From Streptomyces avidinii (GTDB lineage: Bacteria; Actinomycetota; Actinomycetes; Streptomycetales; Streptomycetaceae), in assembly GCF_014650695.1 (NCBI RefSeq), contig NZ_BMVL01000014.1, positions 1 through 64,000 on the forward strand: a stretch of DNA of 64,000 bases, given 5' to 3'. Shown here one piece after another: positions 17,303 to 26,280 of the stretch; positions within the stretch are counted from its first letter, which is position 1; each line of letters begins with the position of its first letter. The position numbers were made by a program, and so were the translations under genes. The notes below the pieces were generated by a model. That model was not told the origin of the DNA and searched no databases. It saw only the letters and a program-made list of their open reading frames with translations.

Positions 17303-17956
17303 CTATATCCCCAACTCCTGCGCCAACACCGCGGCTTGGAGTCTGCTGCGCAGCTCCAGCTTGCCCAGCAGCCTGCTGACGTGCGTCTTGGCCGTCGCCT
17401 CCGCCATCTCCAGGCGCACGGCGATCTCCGCGTTCGACAGGCCCTCGCCCAGCGCGCTCAGCACCTCCCGCTCCCGCGGGGTGAGGGAGGCGACCGCCGC
17501 GGCCCGTTCCGGCGCCGGGGCCGGCCGCGCCGGACGGGGCGCGGCGAACTCGGCGATCAGCCGCCTGGTCACCGCCGGGGCGATCAGACCCTCCCCGCGC
17601 GCGACGGTCCGTACCGCCGCGATCAGCTCCGCCGCGTCCGCGTTCTTCAGCAGGAAGCCCGCGGCTCCCGCCCGCAGCGCCCCGAAGACGTACTCGTCGA
17701 GGTCGAAGGTGGTCAGCACCAGGACGTCGGCCAGGCCCTCCGACACCACCTGACGCGTCGCGGACACCCCGTCGAGGCGGGGCATCTGCACGTCCATGAG
17801 GACGAGATCCGGCCGCAGCTCCCGGGCCAGCCGCACCGCATCCTCCCCGTCGCCCGCCTCGCCCACGACCTCGACGTCGCCCGCGCTGCGCAGGATGAGC
17901 ACGAGCCCCGCCCGGACCGCGCCCTGATCCTCCGCCACCACCACCCGGATGGTCAT
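17303..17956 (-). CDS. chiR: NarL/FixJ-type response regulator (ChiR-like)
   Basis: A DNA-binding response regulator of 217 residues. The receiver domain (1-120) has MTIRVVVAEDQ with acidic pocket, the phospho-acceptor Asp in VLMDVQMP, a conserved Thr in VLTTFD and a Lys in FLLKNA. The LuxR-type helix-turn-helix reads LTPREREVLSALGEGLSNAEIAVRLEMAEATAKTHVSRLL. ATG 17956 overlaps the kinase stop (ATGA). Position next to the chitinase matches the ChiR/ChiS pair of S. coelicolor, so chiC is the likely target, though the symbol rests on context. Confidence 0.88.
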   Translation of the reverse strand: MTIRVVVAEDQGAVRAGLVLILRSAGDVEVVGEAGDGEDAVRLARELRPDLVLMDVQMPRLDGVSATRQVVSEGLADVLVLTTFDLDEYVFGALRAGAAGFLLKNADAAELIAAVRTVARGEGLIAPAVTRRLIAEFAAPRPARPAPAPERAAAVASLTPREREVLSALGEGLSNAEIAVRLEMAEATAKTHVSRLLGKLELRSRLQAAVLAQELGI

Positions 17957-19137
17957 GCCTCCACCGCCTTCTCCTCCGCGGGCAGTGTTGCCCGTACCTG
18001 CCACACCGCACCGGACCGGCCCGCCGTGAACTCCCCGCCCAGCAGTTCCGTCCGCTCCCGCATGCCGATCAGACCCGCCCCGGAGCCGGGGGCGCGGGGG
18101 CCGGGCCGGTCCCCGTAGGGGGAGTCCACCGCCACGGTCAGCAGTCCGTCGGCGCGCGCCACCCGGACCGTGACCGTGCCCGGGGCGGCGTGTTTGAGGG
18201 CATTGGTCAGCGACTCCTGGACGATCCGGTACGCGGCCAGCTCCACGGGTGCCGCCGTCGGCTCCCCGGACGGCCGGTCGTCGTGGAGCACGAAGGTCAG
18301 CCCGCTCGCCGAGCCGTTGGTCCGGGCCTGCCCGATCAGGGCGTCGAGGCCGTCCAGCGAGGGCACGGCGACCGGTTCCCGGTCGCCCCCGGCATCCCGC
18401 AGCAGCCCGATCAGGCGGCGCATTTCGGCCAGCCCCTGCACGCTGTTCTCGCGGATCACCCCGAGCGCGTCGCGGCTGGTGGCAGCGGTGTCGATGGAGA
18501 GCGCGGCGGTGGAGTGGATGGCGATGGCGGAGAGGTGGTTGGCCACCATGTCGTGGAGCTCCCGCGCCATCCGGGCGCGCTCGGCGGCCACGGCCTGGCT
18601 GCGGTCCATCTCGGCCAGCAGTGCGGTCTGCTCCGCGCGCAGCCGGGCCGCCTCGGCGGCCTCGCGGTGGTTGCGCAGGGTGGCGCCGGTCAGCGCCGGG
18701 GCGAAGCTCACGATGCCGGTGACCGCGCCGATCAGCAGGGCCTGCGGGGTGCGCAGCCAGGCCAGCGAGGCGATGGTGACCACGACGGTGATCAGGCCGG
18801 TGCTGATCGGGAGCCGCCGGGCCATGGCCGGTTTTCCGTACACGACGGCGGCGTACATGAGATCGGTGAAGATCACGACGGTGGCGAGGCTGCCGACCGT
18901 GAACTGGTCGGCGATCACCCCGACGGTGCCGACGATCAGGGTCAGATTCGGCAGGGTCCGGCGCAGCAGCTCCATCGAGCCGAGGGCCACGAGCGGGACC
19001 AGGGCCGCCCAGGCCGGCAGGAGGTCACGGCCGGGGCTGCTGTAGACCCCGAGCGACCAGAAGGCGAGGCCCGCGAGCACGCTGACCACCGCGAGGAGGA
19101 CGTCGTCACGGTGGGGGCGCAGGCTCTTCTCGGTCAC
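17953..19137 (-). CDS. chiS: Membrane sensor histidine kinase (ChiS-like)
   Basis: A HisKA_3-type kinase of 394 residues with four to six N-terminal membrane helices (about 15-165) and no large extracellular domain, so it senses within or near the membrane. The phospho-accepting His lies in ARELHDMVANHLSAI, the N box in IVQESLTNALKHA and the G box in GAGLIGMRER. GTG 19137 (VTEKSLRPHRDD) is chosen; GTG 19170 is an in-frame alternative, and neither has an ideal ribosome site. It is translationally coupled to the regulator. Confidence 0.85.
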   Translation of the reverse strand: MTEKSLRPHRDDVLLAVVSVLAGLAFWSLGVYSSPGRDLLPAWAALVPLVALGSMELLRRTLPNLTLIVGTVGVIADQFTVGSLATVVIFTDLMYAAVVYGKPAMARRLPISTGLITVVVTIASLAWLRTPQALLIGAVTGIVSFAPALTGATLRNHREAAEAARLRAEQTALLAEMDRSQAVAAERARMARELHDMVANHLSAIAIHSTAALSIDTAATSRDALGVIRENSVQGLAEMRRLIGLLRDAGGDREPVAVPSLDGLDALIGQARTNGSASGLTFVLHDDRPSGEPTAAPVELAAYRIVQESLTNALKHAAPGTVTVRVARADGLLTVAVDSPYGDRPGPRAPGSGAGLIGMRERTELLGGEFTAGRSGAVWQVRATLPAEEKAVEA

Positions 19138-19300
19138 GTTCCCATCCAACAGGGTGCGCGGGCCCCGCACCTCGGCGGAGAGGCCGAGGCGCGGCTACAT
19201 CGAACGATGCAGCCCGACATGGTCAATGGCGACGACGTATCGGGCCCGGCCGGACGGGAGCCTGGAAGGGAACGGAGAACCCGAGCGGACGGAGAATCCC

Positions 19301-19888
19301 ATGATCGTCGCGCTGATCATCGCCTGCGAGGTCGGCTTCTGGGTACTGCTGGCAGCCGGCCTGGCCCTGCGGTACCTCGCGAAGATGCCCAGGCTGGGGG
19401 CGGCGGTCCTGCTGTGCGAGCCCCTGATGGAGCTGGTGCTGCTGGTGGTCACCACGCTCGACCTGAAGAACGGCGCCGAGCCGGACTGGAAGCACGGACT
19501 GGCCGCGCTCTACATCGGCTACACCGTCGCCTACGGCCACTACACGATCAAGTGGCTCGACGGGCACGCCGCGTACCGGCTGGCCGGGGGACCGAAGCCG
19601 GCGGGCGCCGGGTACGGGAAGGCGCGGGCCCTGCACGAGTGGAAGCTGTGGGTCCGTACCGTGATCGCCGCGGCCGTCGCCCTGGCCCTGCTCCAGGTGG
19701 CCATCTGGTACGTCGGCGACGCGGGCGACGTCAGCTCGCTCCAGGGCTGGCAGTTCGGCGCCCTGCGCGTGGTCGGGATCCACGCCCTGGTCGCCGTGGC
19801 GTACACCGTCTGGCCCTCGAAGGCCCCGGCGAAGGCCCCGGCGGACGCCGCCGAGGACCCGTCCTCCCTGGCCCGTACGGAGCGCTAG
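19301..19888 (+). CDS. Conserved integral membrane protein
   Basis: Function unknown. The 195-residue protein has four to five hydrophobic helices: MIVALIIACEVGFWVLLAAGLAL, AVLLCEPLMELVLLVVTTL, LAALYIGYTVAYGHYTIKWL, TVIAAAVALALLQVAIWYV and VGIHALVAVAYTVW. A polar loop contains a GGPKPAGAGYGKARALHEWK segment. ATG 19301 has GGAGA upstream. It converges with and overlaps the cobalamin adenosyltransferase gene by four bases. No catalytic motif is recognised. Confidence 0.75.
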   Translation: MIVALIIACEVGFWVLLAAGLALRYLAKMPRLGAAVLLCEPLMELVLLVVTTLDLKNGAEPDWKHGLAALYIGYTVAYGHYTIKWLDGHAAYRLAGGPKPAGAGYGKARALHEWKLWVRTVIAAAVALALLQVAIWYVGDAGDVSSLQGWQFGALRVVGIHALVAVAYTVWPSKAPAKAPADAAEDPSSLARTER

Positions 19889-20457
19889 CGCTCGCCGCCC
19901 GGCACCCACAGAACGTCCCCGACCTCCTTGTTGGCCACCCGGGCCAGGATGAACAGGAGGTCGGAGAGGCGGTTCAGGTAGGTGGCGGTCAGCGGGTTCA
20001 TCACCTCGCCGTGCACCTCCAGCGCCGCCCACGTCGACCGCTCGGCGCGCCGGACCACCGTGCAGGCCTGGTGCAGCAGGGCCGCGCCCGGGGTGCCGCC
20101 GGGGAGGATGAAGCTGCGCAGCTTCTCCACCTGCTCCAGGAAGTGGTCGCAGTCCGCCTCCAGCTTGTCCACGTAGAACTGCTCCACGCGCAGCGGCGGG
20201 TACTCCGGGTTCTCGACGACCGGGGTGCACAGGTCGGCGCCGACGTCGAACAGGTCGTTCTGCACGCGGACCAGGACCTTGACCACGTCCGCCGGCAGCC
20301 CGCCGAGCGCGATCGCCGTCCCGATGGCGGCGTTGGCCTCATTGGCGTCGGCGTACGCGGAGATCCGCAGGTCGGTCTTGGCGGTGCGGCTCATGTCGCC
20401 CAGGGCGGTCGTGCCCTTGTCGCCGGTACGGGTGTAGATGCGCGTGAGGTTCACCAT
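19885..20457 (-). CDS. Cob(I)alamin adenosyltransferase, PduO type
   Basis: Transfers the adenosyl group of ATP to cob(I)alamin to make adenosylcobalamin, the cofactor of methylmalonyl- and isobutyryl-CoA mutases. It has 190 residues. The N-terminal ATP loop reads TRIYTRTGDKGTTALGD; the family helix carries RRAERSTWAAL, and the C-terminus has LTATYLNRLSDLLFILAR. Full length for the MMAB/PduO family. It fits with the epimerase, MeaB and IcmA genes elsewhere in the window. Confidence 0.94.
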   Translation of the reverse strand: MVNLTRIYTRTGDKGTTALGDMSRTAKTDLRISAYADANEANAAIGTAIALGGLPADVVKVLVRVQNDLFDVGADLCTPVVENPEYPPLRVEQFYVDKLEADCDHFLEQVEKLRSFILPGGTPGAALLHQACTVVRRAERSTWAALEVHGEVMNPLTATYLNRLSDLLFILARVANKEVGDVLWVPGGER

Positions 20458-20753
20458 GCCGCCAGGGTAGACGGGCCCGCCGGGGAAATTCCGGGCGCGG
20501 TCGCCGCTGTCCGCCCACGGGCCGGTGGGGCCCGGCGGACCCGGGGCGGGGGAGCGGCGCAGTGGCCGAGCGGTATGCCGGGACCGACCTCACGTGAACT
20601 GGAGGGCCGGGCAGGGCTGCTGGGCCGTACCGGTGTGATGTCCGTCATCTGAGACGTGACGCGTGTTACTTCACGGTCACACCGCACCGCCCGGGCGCTA
20701 GTCTCCGCCGGAGTGGCTACGTGACTGTGCCGTAGGGAAACGAGGGGTGTGTA
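20458..20753. other. Intergenic region before the 3-hydroxybutyryl-CoA dehydrogenase gene
   Basis: No coding segment is apparent. TAGTCT at 20699-20704 could be a -10 for the downstream gene, with a weak GGTCAC as -35. CTACG and CGTAG flank the last stretch near 20716-20735. I see no terminator or RNA gene. Confidence 0.3.
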
Positions 20754-21602
20754 GTGGCTGGGAAGCTCGCCGTCATCGGTGCCGGACTCATGGGTTCCGG
20801 CATCGCGCAGGTCTCCGCTCAGGCGGGTTGGGACGTCGTACTCCGCGATGTCACCGATGCCGCGCTGACGCGTGGCACGGACGGAATCAAGGCCTCCTAC
20901 GACAAGTTCGTCTCCAAGGGCAAGCTGACGGCCGAGGACGCCGAGGCGGCGCTCGCCCGCATCACCACCACCACGGACCTCGACGCGGCCTCCGACGTCG
21001 ACATCGTGGTGGAGGCCGCATTCGAGAAGATCGAGATCAAGCACGAGATCTTCCGCGCCCTGGACAAGATCGTCCGCGAGGACACGATCCTCGCCTCCAA
21101 CACCTCCGCCATCCCGATCACGAAGATCGCGGCCGTGACGGAGCGTCCGGAGCGGGTCGTCGGCGCGCACTTCTTCTCGCCCGTCCCGATGATGCAGCTG
21201 TGCGAGCTCGTGCGCGGCTACAAGACGAGCGACGAAACCCTCGCCACCACTCGGGCGTTCGCCGAGTCCGTCGGCAAGACCTGCATCGTGGTCAACCGCG
21301 ACGTCGCCGGCTTCGTGACGACCCGTCTGATCTCCGCGCTGGTCGTCGAAGCCGCAAAGCTGTACGAGTCGGGCGTGGCCTCCGCCGAGGACATCGACAT
21401 CGCCTGCAAGCTCGGCTTCGGGCACGCGATGGGGCCGCTGGCCACCGCCGACCTCACCGGTGTCGACATCCTGCTGCACGCCACCAGCAACATCTACACC
21501 GAGTCCCAGGACGAGAAGTTCGCCCCGCCGGAGCTGATGCGGCGGATGGTGGACGCCGGGGACATCGGCCGCAAGAGCGGCCAGGGCTTCTACAAGCACT
21601 GA
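20754..21602 (+). CDS. 3-hydroxybutyryl-CoA dehydrogenase
   Basis: NAD(P)-dependent oxidoreductase interconverting acetoacetyl-CoA and 3-hydroxybutyryl-CoA. The 282-residue protein has the Rossmann motif GAGLMGSGIAQ at the N-terminus, the dehydrogenase signature HFFSPVPMMQLCELVRG with the catalytic His, and SNTSAIPI. The C-terminal helical domain ends in GDIGRKSGQGFYKH. It starts at GTG 20754. Together with the thiolase and CCR in this window it could supply C4 acyl-CoA. Confidence 0.95.
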   Translation: MAGKLAVIGAGLMGSGIAQVSAQAGWDVVLRDVTDAALTRGTDGIKASYDKFVSKGKLTAEDAEAALARITTTTDLDAASDVDIVVEAAFEKIEIKHEIFRALDKIVREDTILASNTSAIPITKIAAVTERPERVVGAHFFSPVPMMQLCELVRGYKTSDETLATTRAFAESVGKTCIVVNRDVAGFVTTRLISALVVEAAKLYESGVASAEDIDIACKLGFGHAMGPLATADLTGVDILLHATSNIYTESQDEKFAPPELMRRMVDAGDIGRKSGQGFYKH

Positions 21603-21777
21603 GGCCTCGCCCCGCCACCGAGCACCACCGTTCGAATGCCTTCACCCGCCAGGGTGAATTAGGTATCGGTTCGCTCACGGTCGGCAACTTCCTCGCTCGC
21701 GCGGCAGTCAGTTGCAGTGAGAGTTGCCGACCAGGGACCAGTCGGACCAAACGTACGCAGTACCGCCGGGAGTACAC

Positions 21778-22101
21778 ATGCACATCAGGGGCGACCACGC
21801 CGAACTCGCTGTCGGGGGCCGCCTCGACGTGCGCAGCGCGGCGGACGCCCGTACGGCCCTTCACACCGCCCTCGACGACGGCCAGGGCGACCTCGTGCTC
21901 GACCTCACCGGACTCGACTCCTGGGACGCGACCGGCCTCGGCGTGATCATGGGCGCGCACCGCCGGGCCGGCCGGACCGGCCGGCGACTGGTCCTGCGCG
22001 GCGTGCCGCCGCAGATGCAGCGGCTCCTCGTGGCGACCCGGCTGCACCGGATCCTCGCGATCGAAGGCGGCCTGGAAGCCGAGTCCCTGCCCCGCGTCTG
22101 A
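21778..22101 (+). CDS. STAS-domain protein (anti-sigma factor antagonist type)
   Basis: A 107-residue single-domain protein. The pattern LDVRSAADARTALHTAL then DLVLDLTGLDSWDATGLGVIMGAHRRAGRTGRRLVLRG matches SpoIIAA-like anti-anti-sigma factors; the usual phosphorylatable serine of the D-S-[TS] motif is replaced here by DSWDATG, so it may act without that switch. ATG 21778 has GGGAG six bases upstream; an in-frame TTG at 21724 is less likely. No partner anti-sigma factor is adjacent. Confidence 0.8.
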   Translation: MHIRGDHAELAVGGRLDVRSAADARTALHTALDDGQGDLVLDLTGLDSWDATGLGVIMGAHRRAGRTGRRLVLRGVPPQMQRLLVATRLHRILAIEGGLEAESLPRV

Positions 22102-22293
22102 CCGGCAGGCCGCTGACCTTTGCATTTCCTGCGGAAACGTAACGGTCCGGTGGTGATCGCACCCCTGCGGTTTCCCGCACGACCGGCCACGGTCTAGGGT
22201 TCGGGCGGAAACCGGACCAGGAGCGACAGCGCGTACGCGAAGGCCGGGCGGTACGACGGCGAGGCGCGCGGCCCGCGATCGGGGGACTGGGTC

Positions 22294-24855
22294 ATGGACC
22301 GTACACAGGGGCAGAACGAGCAGCACGAGCCGCCCACGGGCGGCTCCGCGCCCACGGCGCCCACGGGCGGCCCCGCGCCCACGGCGCCCACGGGCGGCCC
22401 CGCGCCCGCAGTGTCCAAGGCGCCCGCGCCGGGAGCTCCGGCCGCCGGCCCCGCCCGGGTCGTGACCCTGACCGCGGGCGACTTCACCCTCACCGTCAAC
22501 CCGGTCGACGGCAGCGAGATCGAACCGCTGCGCCCCGGCACCGAGCCGGGCCGCCCCGCCCGTCGCGACGCGGCCGCCCGCGCGGCCCGCAACGCCGCCG
22601 TGCGGCCGCCCGTACTGCCGGGCCCCGCCGTCCCCGCCCGCCCCCTGCCGGCGCGCGAGGAGGAGCGGGAGCGGCTCGTCCGCCTGCTGGGCCGGGGCCG
22701 CTCCGTACGGCTGACCGGGCCCGCAGGATCCGGCCGCAGCGCGCTGCTCGACGCGGTCGCCGACCGGTGCGCGGACCTCGCGCCCGACGGCGTCGTACGG
22801 CTCTCCGGGTGCGGGCACCAGCAGCCCGGGGAACTGCTCCACGCGCTGTACGCGACCGTGTACGAGGCCGAACGGGCCCGGCCCGGGCGGATCGAGCTCC
22901 TGGCCCGCGTACGGGAGATAGGCGCCGTCGTCCTCCTGGACGACCTGGAGATGGGCGGGCCCGCCCTCGACGAGCTGCTGCGCGCCACCCCCGAATGCGC
23001 CTACCTGCTGGCCGCTACCCCCGACACCCGGGCCCCCTCGGACCACTCGCACGTCGAGGAGGTCTTCCTCGGCGGACTGGGCAAGGCCGACTGCCTGGAA
23101 CTGCTGGAGACCGGTGTCGGACGACCGCTGACCGACGAGGAGATCGCCTGGGCGGGCGACCTGCGCTTCGCCTCCGAGGGGCTGCCGCTGCGCTTCGTCC
23201 AGGCCGCCGCGCTGCTGCGGCAACGGGACGAGCTCAACCACAGCGACGAGGACGACGAGGAGGAGGAGCCCGGCGTCTTCGAGGGTCGCCCGCGCGACGC
23301 CGTGCAGGTACCGCTGCCCACCCTCGCCGAGGGCGCGGCCCCTGCCGAGCTGCTGGCCTCGCGGGTCAGCGAGTCGGCGCGCGCCGCCCTGCGCATCGCG
23401 TGCGCGCTCGGCGGGGAGCTGCCGCACCACGCGCACCTGCCCGCGCTGGTCGGGGACACCCACGCCGACACGGCCGTGGCGGAGCTGCTCGCCTGCGGGC
23501 TGCTGACCCCCGTCGGGACGCGGTACCGGCTGGCCGCCGGCGTCGCCCGCCAGCTGGAGGAGGTCGGGTACGGGGACACCGCGTCGGAGGAGGCCCGTAC
23601 GGCCGCCCGGCACTACGCCTGGTGGACCGGGCACGCCTCGGTGGTCCCGGAGCGGGTCGCGGCGGAGGCGGACGCGGTGCTCGCGGCGCTGGCCGGTGCG
23701 GACGTGGTCGCGGCGGTGCTGCTGGCGCGCACGGCGGCTCCGGCGTTCGCGGCCTCCCTGCACTGGGAGGCCTGGGAGCGGGTGCTGCGCTCGGGGGCCG
23801 AGGCCGCACGCAAGGCCGGAGAGGTGGCCGAGCAGGCCTACTTCCACCACGAGCTCGGTGTGCTGGCCCTGTGCGAGGAGCGCCTGGACCGGGCACGGGC
23901 CGAACTGGAGACCTCGATCGGGCTGCGGGGTGCGCTGGCGGACAAGCGGGGGACGGTCGCGGGCCGGCGGGCGCTGGCCCTCGTCGTCGACCGGGAGACC
24001 GCGGGGGCGGCCGTGTCGCCGCCGCTCCGGCTGGAGGCACCGGCGGCCCCGGCAGCGGCCCCGGAGGCCGTGACGGTGGCCACCCCGGCCGCTCCGGCGG
24101 CCGCTGCGCCCAAGGCGGCCCCTGTGGCCTCCGAGGCACCCACGACCGAAGTGGCCCCCGTGGCACCCGCGACCGAAGTGGCCCCCGTGGCACCCGCGAC
24201 CAAGAGGGCTCCCGGGGCCCGGGTGGCCCCCGTGGCCCGGGTCTCTGCCGAAGCGGTGACCCGGATGACTCCGGTCGTCCCGGTCACCGCCCGCTCGGAG
24301 CCGCCCACGACGCTGTCCGAGGTCTTCGAGGACGCCTTCCCGATGGCCCCGAAGCCCGCTCCGGCCCCGGCCCTGCGGCCCGCCGCCGCGCCGGCCCGGG
24401 CCCGTGGCCGTCGCCGGCCGGTGCTGCTGGCCGGTGCGGGCGCCCTGACGGTGGTGGTACTGGGCACGGTCGTGAGCCTGGCGCTGAGTTCCTCGGACAC
24501 CTCGCCGCCGGCCCAGGGGCCGTCGGTGTCCCGGACTCCGACGGTCACGCCGTCCTCGACGGATCCGGTCGTCAGCCAAAACGATCCTGCGCCGGAGCCG
24601 CCCGTATCGGCACCGCCGGAGCAGTCCGTGGCGCCCGGCCCGAGCGTCGCCCCGACCCCGGGCCGCACCCCCGCACGAACCCCGTCCCGCCGTCCGGCCG
24701 CGACGCCGCCGAACTCCCCGCCCGCGACGTCCGTTTCGCCGCCGCCGACCACGGCCGGGCCCTCGCCCTCCCCGTCGGAGACCGTCGTACCCTCGCCGAC
24801 GGCCACCGCCCAGACGGGTACCGCCACGGCCACCTCTCCGGCCACGGGCCGGTGA
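22294..24855 (+). CDS. Membrane-anchored P-loop ATPase with proline-rich tails
   Basis: An 853-residue protein of unknown role. The N-terminus has PTGGPAPTA tandem repeats. A nucleotide-binding region (about 120-260) contains LTGPAGSGRSALLD, where the Walker A lysine is arginine, and a Walker B-like AVVLLDDLEM. A helical region that resembles STAND/AAA regulators follows. After an Ala/Pro-rich linker (about 570-705) a single transmembrane helix (VLLAGAGALTVVVLGTVVSLAL, about 710-730) leads to a Ser/Thr/Pro-rich tail, presumably outside. This architecture suggests an inside-to-outside anchored signalling or cell-envelope ATPase. Orthologues seem conserved at this locus in Streptomyces; function is not known to me. 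Confidence 0.75.
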   Translation: MDRTQGQNEQHEPPTGGSAPTAPTGGPAPTAPTGGPAPAVSKAPAPGAPAAGPARVVTLTAGDFTLTVNPVDGSEIEPLRPGTEPGRPARRDAAARAARNAAVRPPVLPGPAVPARPLPAREEERERLVRLLGRGRSVRLTGPAGSGRSALLDAVADRCADLAPDGVVRLSGCGHQQPGELLHALYATVYEAERARPGRIELLARVREIGAVVLLDDLEMGGPALDELLRATPECAYLLAATPDTRAPSDHSHVEEVFLGGLGKADCLELLETGVGRPLTDEEIAWAGDLRFASEGLPLRFVQAAALLRQRDELNHSDEDDEEEEPGVFEGRPRDAVQVPLPTLAEGAAPAELLASRVSESARAALRIACALGGELPHHAHLPALVGDTHADTAVAELLACGLLTPVGTRYRLAAGVARQLEEVGYGDTASEEARTAARHYAWWTGHASVVPERVAAEADAVLAALAGADVVAAVLLARTAAPAFAASLHWEAWERVLRSGAEAARKAGEVAEQAYFHHELGVLALCEERLDRARAELETSIGLRGALADKRGTVAGRRALALVVDRETAGAAVSPPLRLEAPAAPAAAPEAVTVATPAAPAAAAPKAAPVASEAPTTEVAPVAPATEVAPVAPATKRAPGARVAPVARVSAEAVTRMTPVVPVTARSEPPTTLSEVFEDAFPMAPKPAPAPALRPAAAPARARGRRRPVLLAGAGALTVVVLGTVVSLALSSSDTSPPAQGPSVSRTPTVTPSSTDPVVSQNDPAPEPPVSAPPEQSVAPGPSVAPTPGRTPARTPSRRPAATPPNSPPATSVSPPPTTAGPSPSPSETVVPSPTATAQTGTATATSPATGR
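22333..22407 (+). repeat. Tandem 27-base repeats in the ATPase gene
   Basis: Nearly three copies of a 27-base unit encoding PTG-G(S/P)-APTA start at 22333, 22360 and 22387; the last is partial. They are in frame and nearly identical at DNA level, so copy number may vary between strains. Confidence 0.85.
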
Positions 24856-24860
24856 ACGAC

Positions 24861-24890
24861 AACGGCTCCGTCCCTCGGGACGGAGCCGTT
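24861..24890. terminator. Bidirectional terminator between the ATPase gene and nucS
   Basis: AACGGCTCCGTCCC (24861-24874) is followed at once by its complement (24877-24890), a 14-base stem with a tight loop, between convergent genes. Confidence 0.8.
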
Positions 24891-24921
24891 GCTCGAGAAG
24901 TGCCGGAGAACCGGTGGAGGA

Positions 24922-25593
24922 TCAGAACAGGCGGAGCTTGTCGTCCTCGATGCCGCGCAGCGCGTTGTAGTCCAGAACCACGCAGTCCATCCCGCGGTCC
25001 GTCGCCAGGACCTTCGCCTGCGGCTTGATCTCCTGGGCCGCGAACACGCCGCGCACCGGGGCCAGGTGCGGGTCGCGGTTGAGGAGTTCGAGGTAGCGGG
25101 TCAGCTGCTCGACACCGTCGATCTCGCCGCGGCGCTTGATCTCCACGGCCACCGTCGCGCCCTTGGCGTCCCGGCACAGGATGTCCACCGGGCCGATCGC
25201 CGTCATGTACTCGCGCCGGATCAGCGTGTAGCCCTCGCCCAGCGTTTCGATGCGGTCCGCGAGGAGTTCCTGGAGGTGTGCCTCGACGCCGTCCTTGATC
25301 AGGCCCGGGTCGGTGCCCAGCTCGTGGGAGGAGTCGTGCAGGACTTCCTCCATGGTGATGATGAGCTTCTCGCCCGCCTTGTTGATGACCGTCCACACGT
25401 TGGCCTCGTCACCGCTCCCCTCCTTGAGGGTGCACGGCGGCGACATCCAGTTGAGCGGTTTGTACGCTCGGTCGTCCGCGTGGATCGAGACACTGCCGTC
25501 GGCCTTCACGAGGATCAGACGGGGTGCCGAGGGCAGATGGGCGGTGAGCCGGCCCGCGTAGTCGACGGAGCAGCGGGCAATGACGAGACGCAT
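24922..25593 (-). CDS. nucS: Endonuclease NucS/EndoMS (mismatch-specific)
   Basis: Provides the non-canonical mismatch repair of actinobacteria, which lack MutS/MutL, by cutting both strands at G-T, G-G and T-T mismatches. The 223-residue protein has the usual N-terminal DNA-binding domain (MRLVIARCSVDYAGRL) and a RecB-like nuclease core with D137, E151 and K153 in GPVDILCRD...VAVEIKRRG. ATG 25593 gives the standard family start and length. The beta-clamp-binding type tail is represented by RGIEDDKLRLF. Confidence 0.95.
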   Translation of the reverse strand: MRLVIARCSVDYAGRLTAHLPSAPRLILVKADGSVSIHADDRAYKPLNWMSPPCTLKEGSGDEANVWTVINKAGEKLIITMEEVLHDSSHELGTDPGLIKDGVEAHLQELLADRIETLGEGYTLIRREYMTAIGPVDILCRDAKGATVAVEIKRRGEIDGVEQLTRYLELLNRDPHLAPVRGVFAAQEIKPQAKVLATDRGMDCVVLDYNALRGIEDDKLRLF

Positions 25594-25602
25594 GGTCGGC
25601 AA

Positions 25603-25813
25603 CGCTACTCGACGAGAAGGCCTTCACGCGATTCGCCCCTGAAAGCCCCCTTCGCCGATGGCGCGTTGTATGCGCATTCTCCTGGTGCGTCACCCATGGG
25701 ACGCCTACCGTGGTGAGCGGGAGGTTGTCGAGCGTGCACTCTGCGTCGCGATCTCCTTCCCTGCCCGTAAGACTCCGGCAACCCAAACAGCCGGGGTCGC
25801 GAGAGGAGAACCC
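25603..25813 (+). promoter_or_regulatory. Leader between nucS and the small conserved gene
   Basis: This divergent gap carries a small hairpin CCGGC/GCCGG at 25775-25794 just upstream of AGAGGAGAA, the ribosome site of the next gene. I did not recognise a known riboswitch. Confidence 0.25.
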
Positions 25814-26206
25814 ATGTCGCTCGACGTCTCACCGGCCCTACTCGAACAGGCCGAGCGAGGCGAGGTCGACGAAGCCGCTTTCGTCGACTGCGTCCGGACC
25901 TCCCTGCCCTACGCCTGGGAGATGATCAGCTCACTGGTGGCCCAGCTGAAGGTGGACGGCGGACAGTTCGCCGACAACCAGACGCCGCCGCCGGACGAGC
26001 AGGCTCGGGGGCAGCTGCTGCGCGCCCTCGCGAGTGACGCGATACGCGGTGCGCTGCAGCGGCACTTCGGAGTACGCCTGGCGTTCCAGAACTGTCACCG
26101 GCTGGCGGTCTTCCCGCTGGATCCCTCGGTGGACGACCGGCTGGCCAAGTTCACTTCGATCCGCGGCCAGCTGCTCAACCAGTCGCCGGAGCTGCGGGAC
26201 TGCTAG
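25814..26206 (+). CDS. Conserved actinobacterial protein (SCO5389-like)
   Basis: A 130-residue soluble protein without signal peptide. It begins MSLDVSPALLEQAERGEVDEAAFVDCVRTSLPYAWEMISSLVAQL and contains a mid-protein ADNQTPPPDEQARGQLLRALASDAIRGALQRHFGVRLAFQNCHRLAVFP. It seems to belong to a family found in Streptomyces at this position. No catalytic motif is seen; the many charged helices suggest a small regulatory or structural role. The start is secure because AGAGGAGAA precedes ATG 25814. Confidence 0.7.
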   Translation: MSLDVSPALLEQAERGEVDEAAFVDCVRTSLPYAWEMISSLVAQLKVDGGQFADNQTPPPDEQARGQLLRALASDAIRGALQRHFGVRLAFQNCHRLAVFPLDPSVDDRLAKFTSIRGQLLNQSPELRDC

Positions 26207-26261
26207 GCCGTCTCCTTCGGACCGTGCCCGGCCCCACCGGGGTGATCCGAAGGAAACGGCC
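26206..26261. terminator. Bidirectional terminator
   Basis: GGCCGTCTCCTTCGGA (26206-26221) pairs with TCCGAAGGAAACGGCC (26246-26261), 15 of 16 positions, between two convergent genes. Confidence 0.8.
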
Positions 26262-26280
26262 CGGGCAGGACCGGCAGGTC

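Noticed and set aside
20555..20575. Sequence resembling a tRNA D-arm (AGTGGCCGAGCGGTA)
   Set aside because: No acceptor stem, anticodon or T arm follows at the right distances, so it is not a tRNA.
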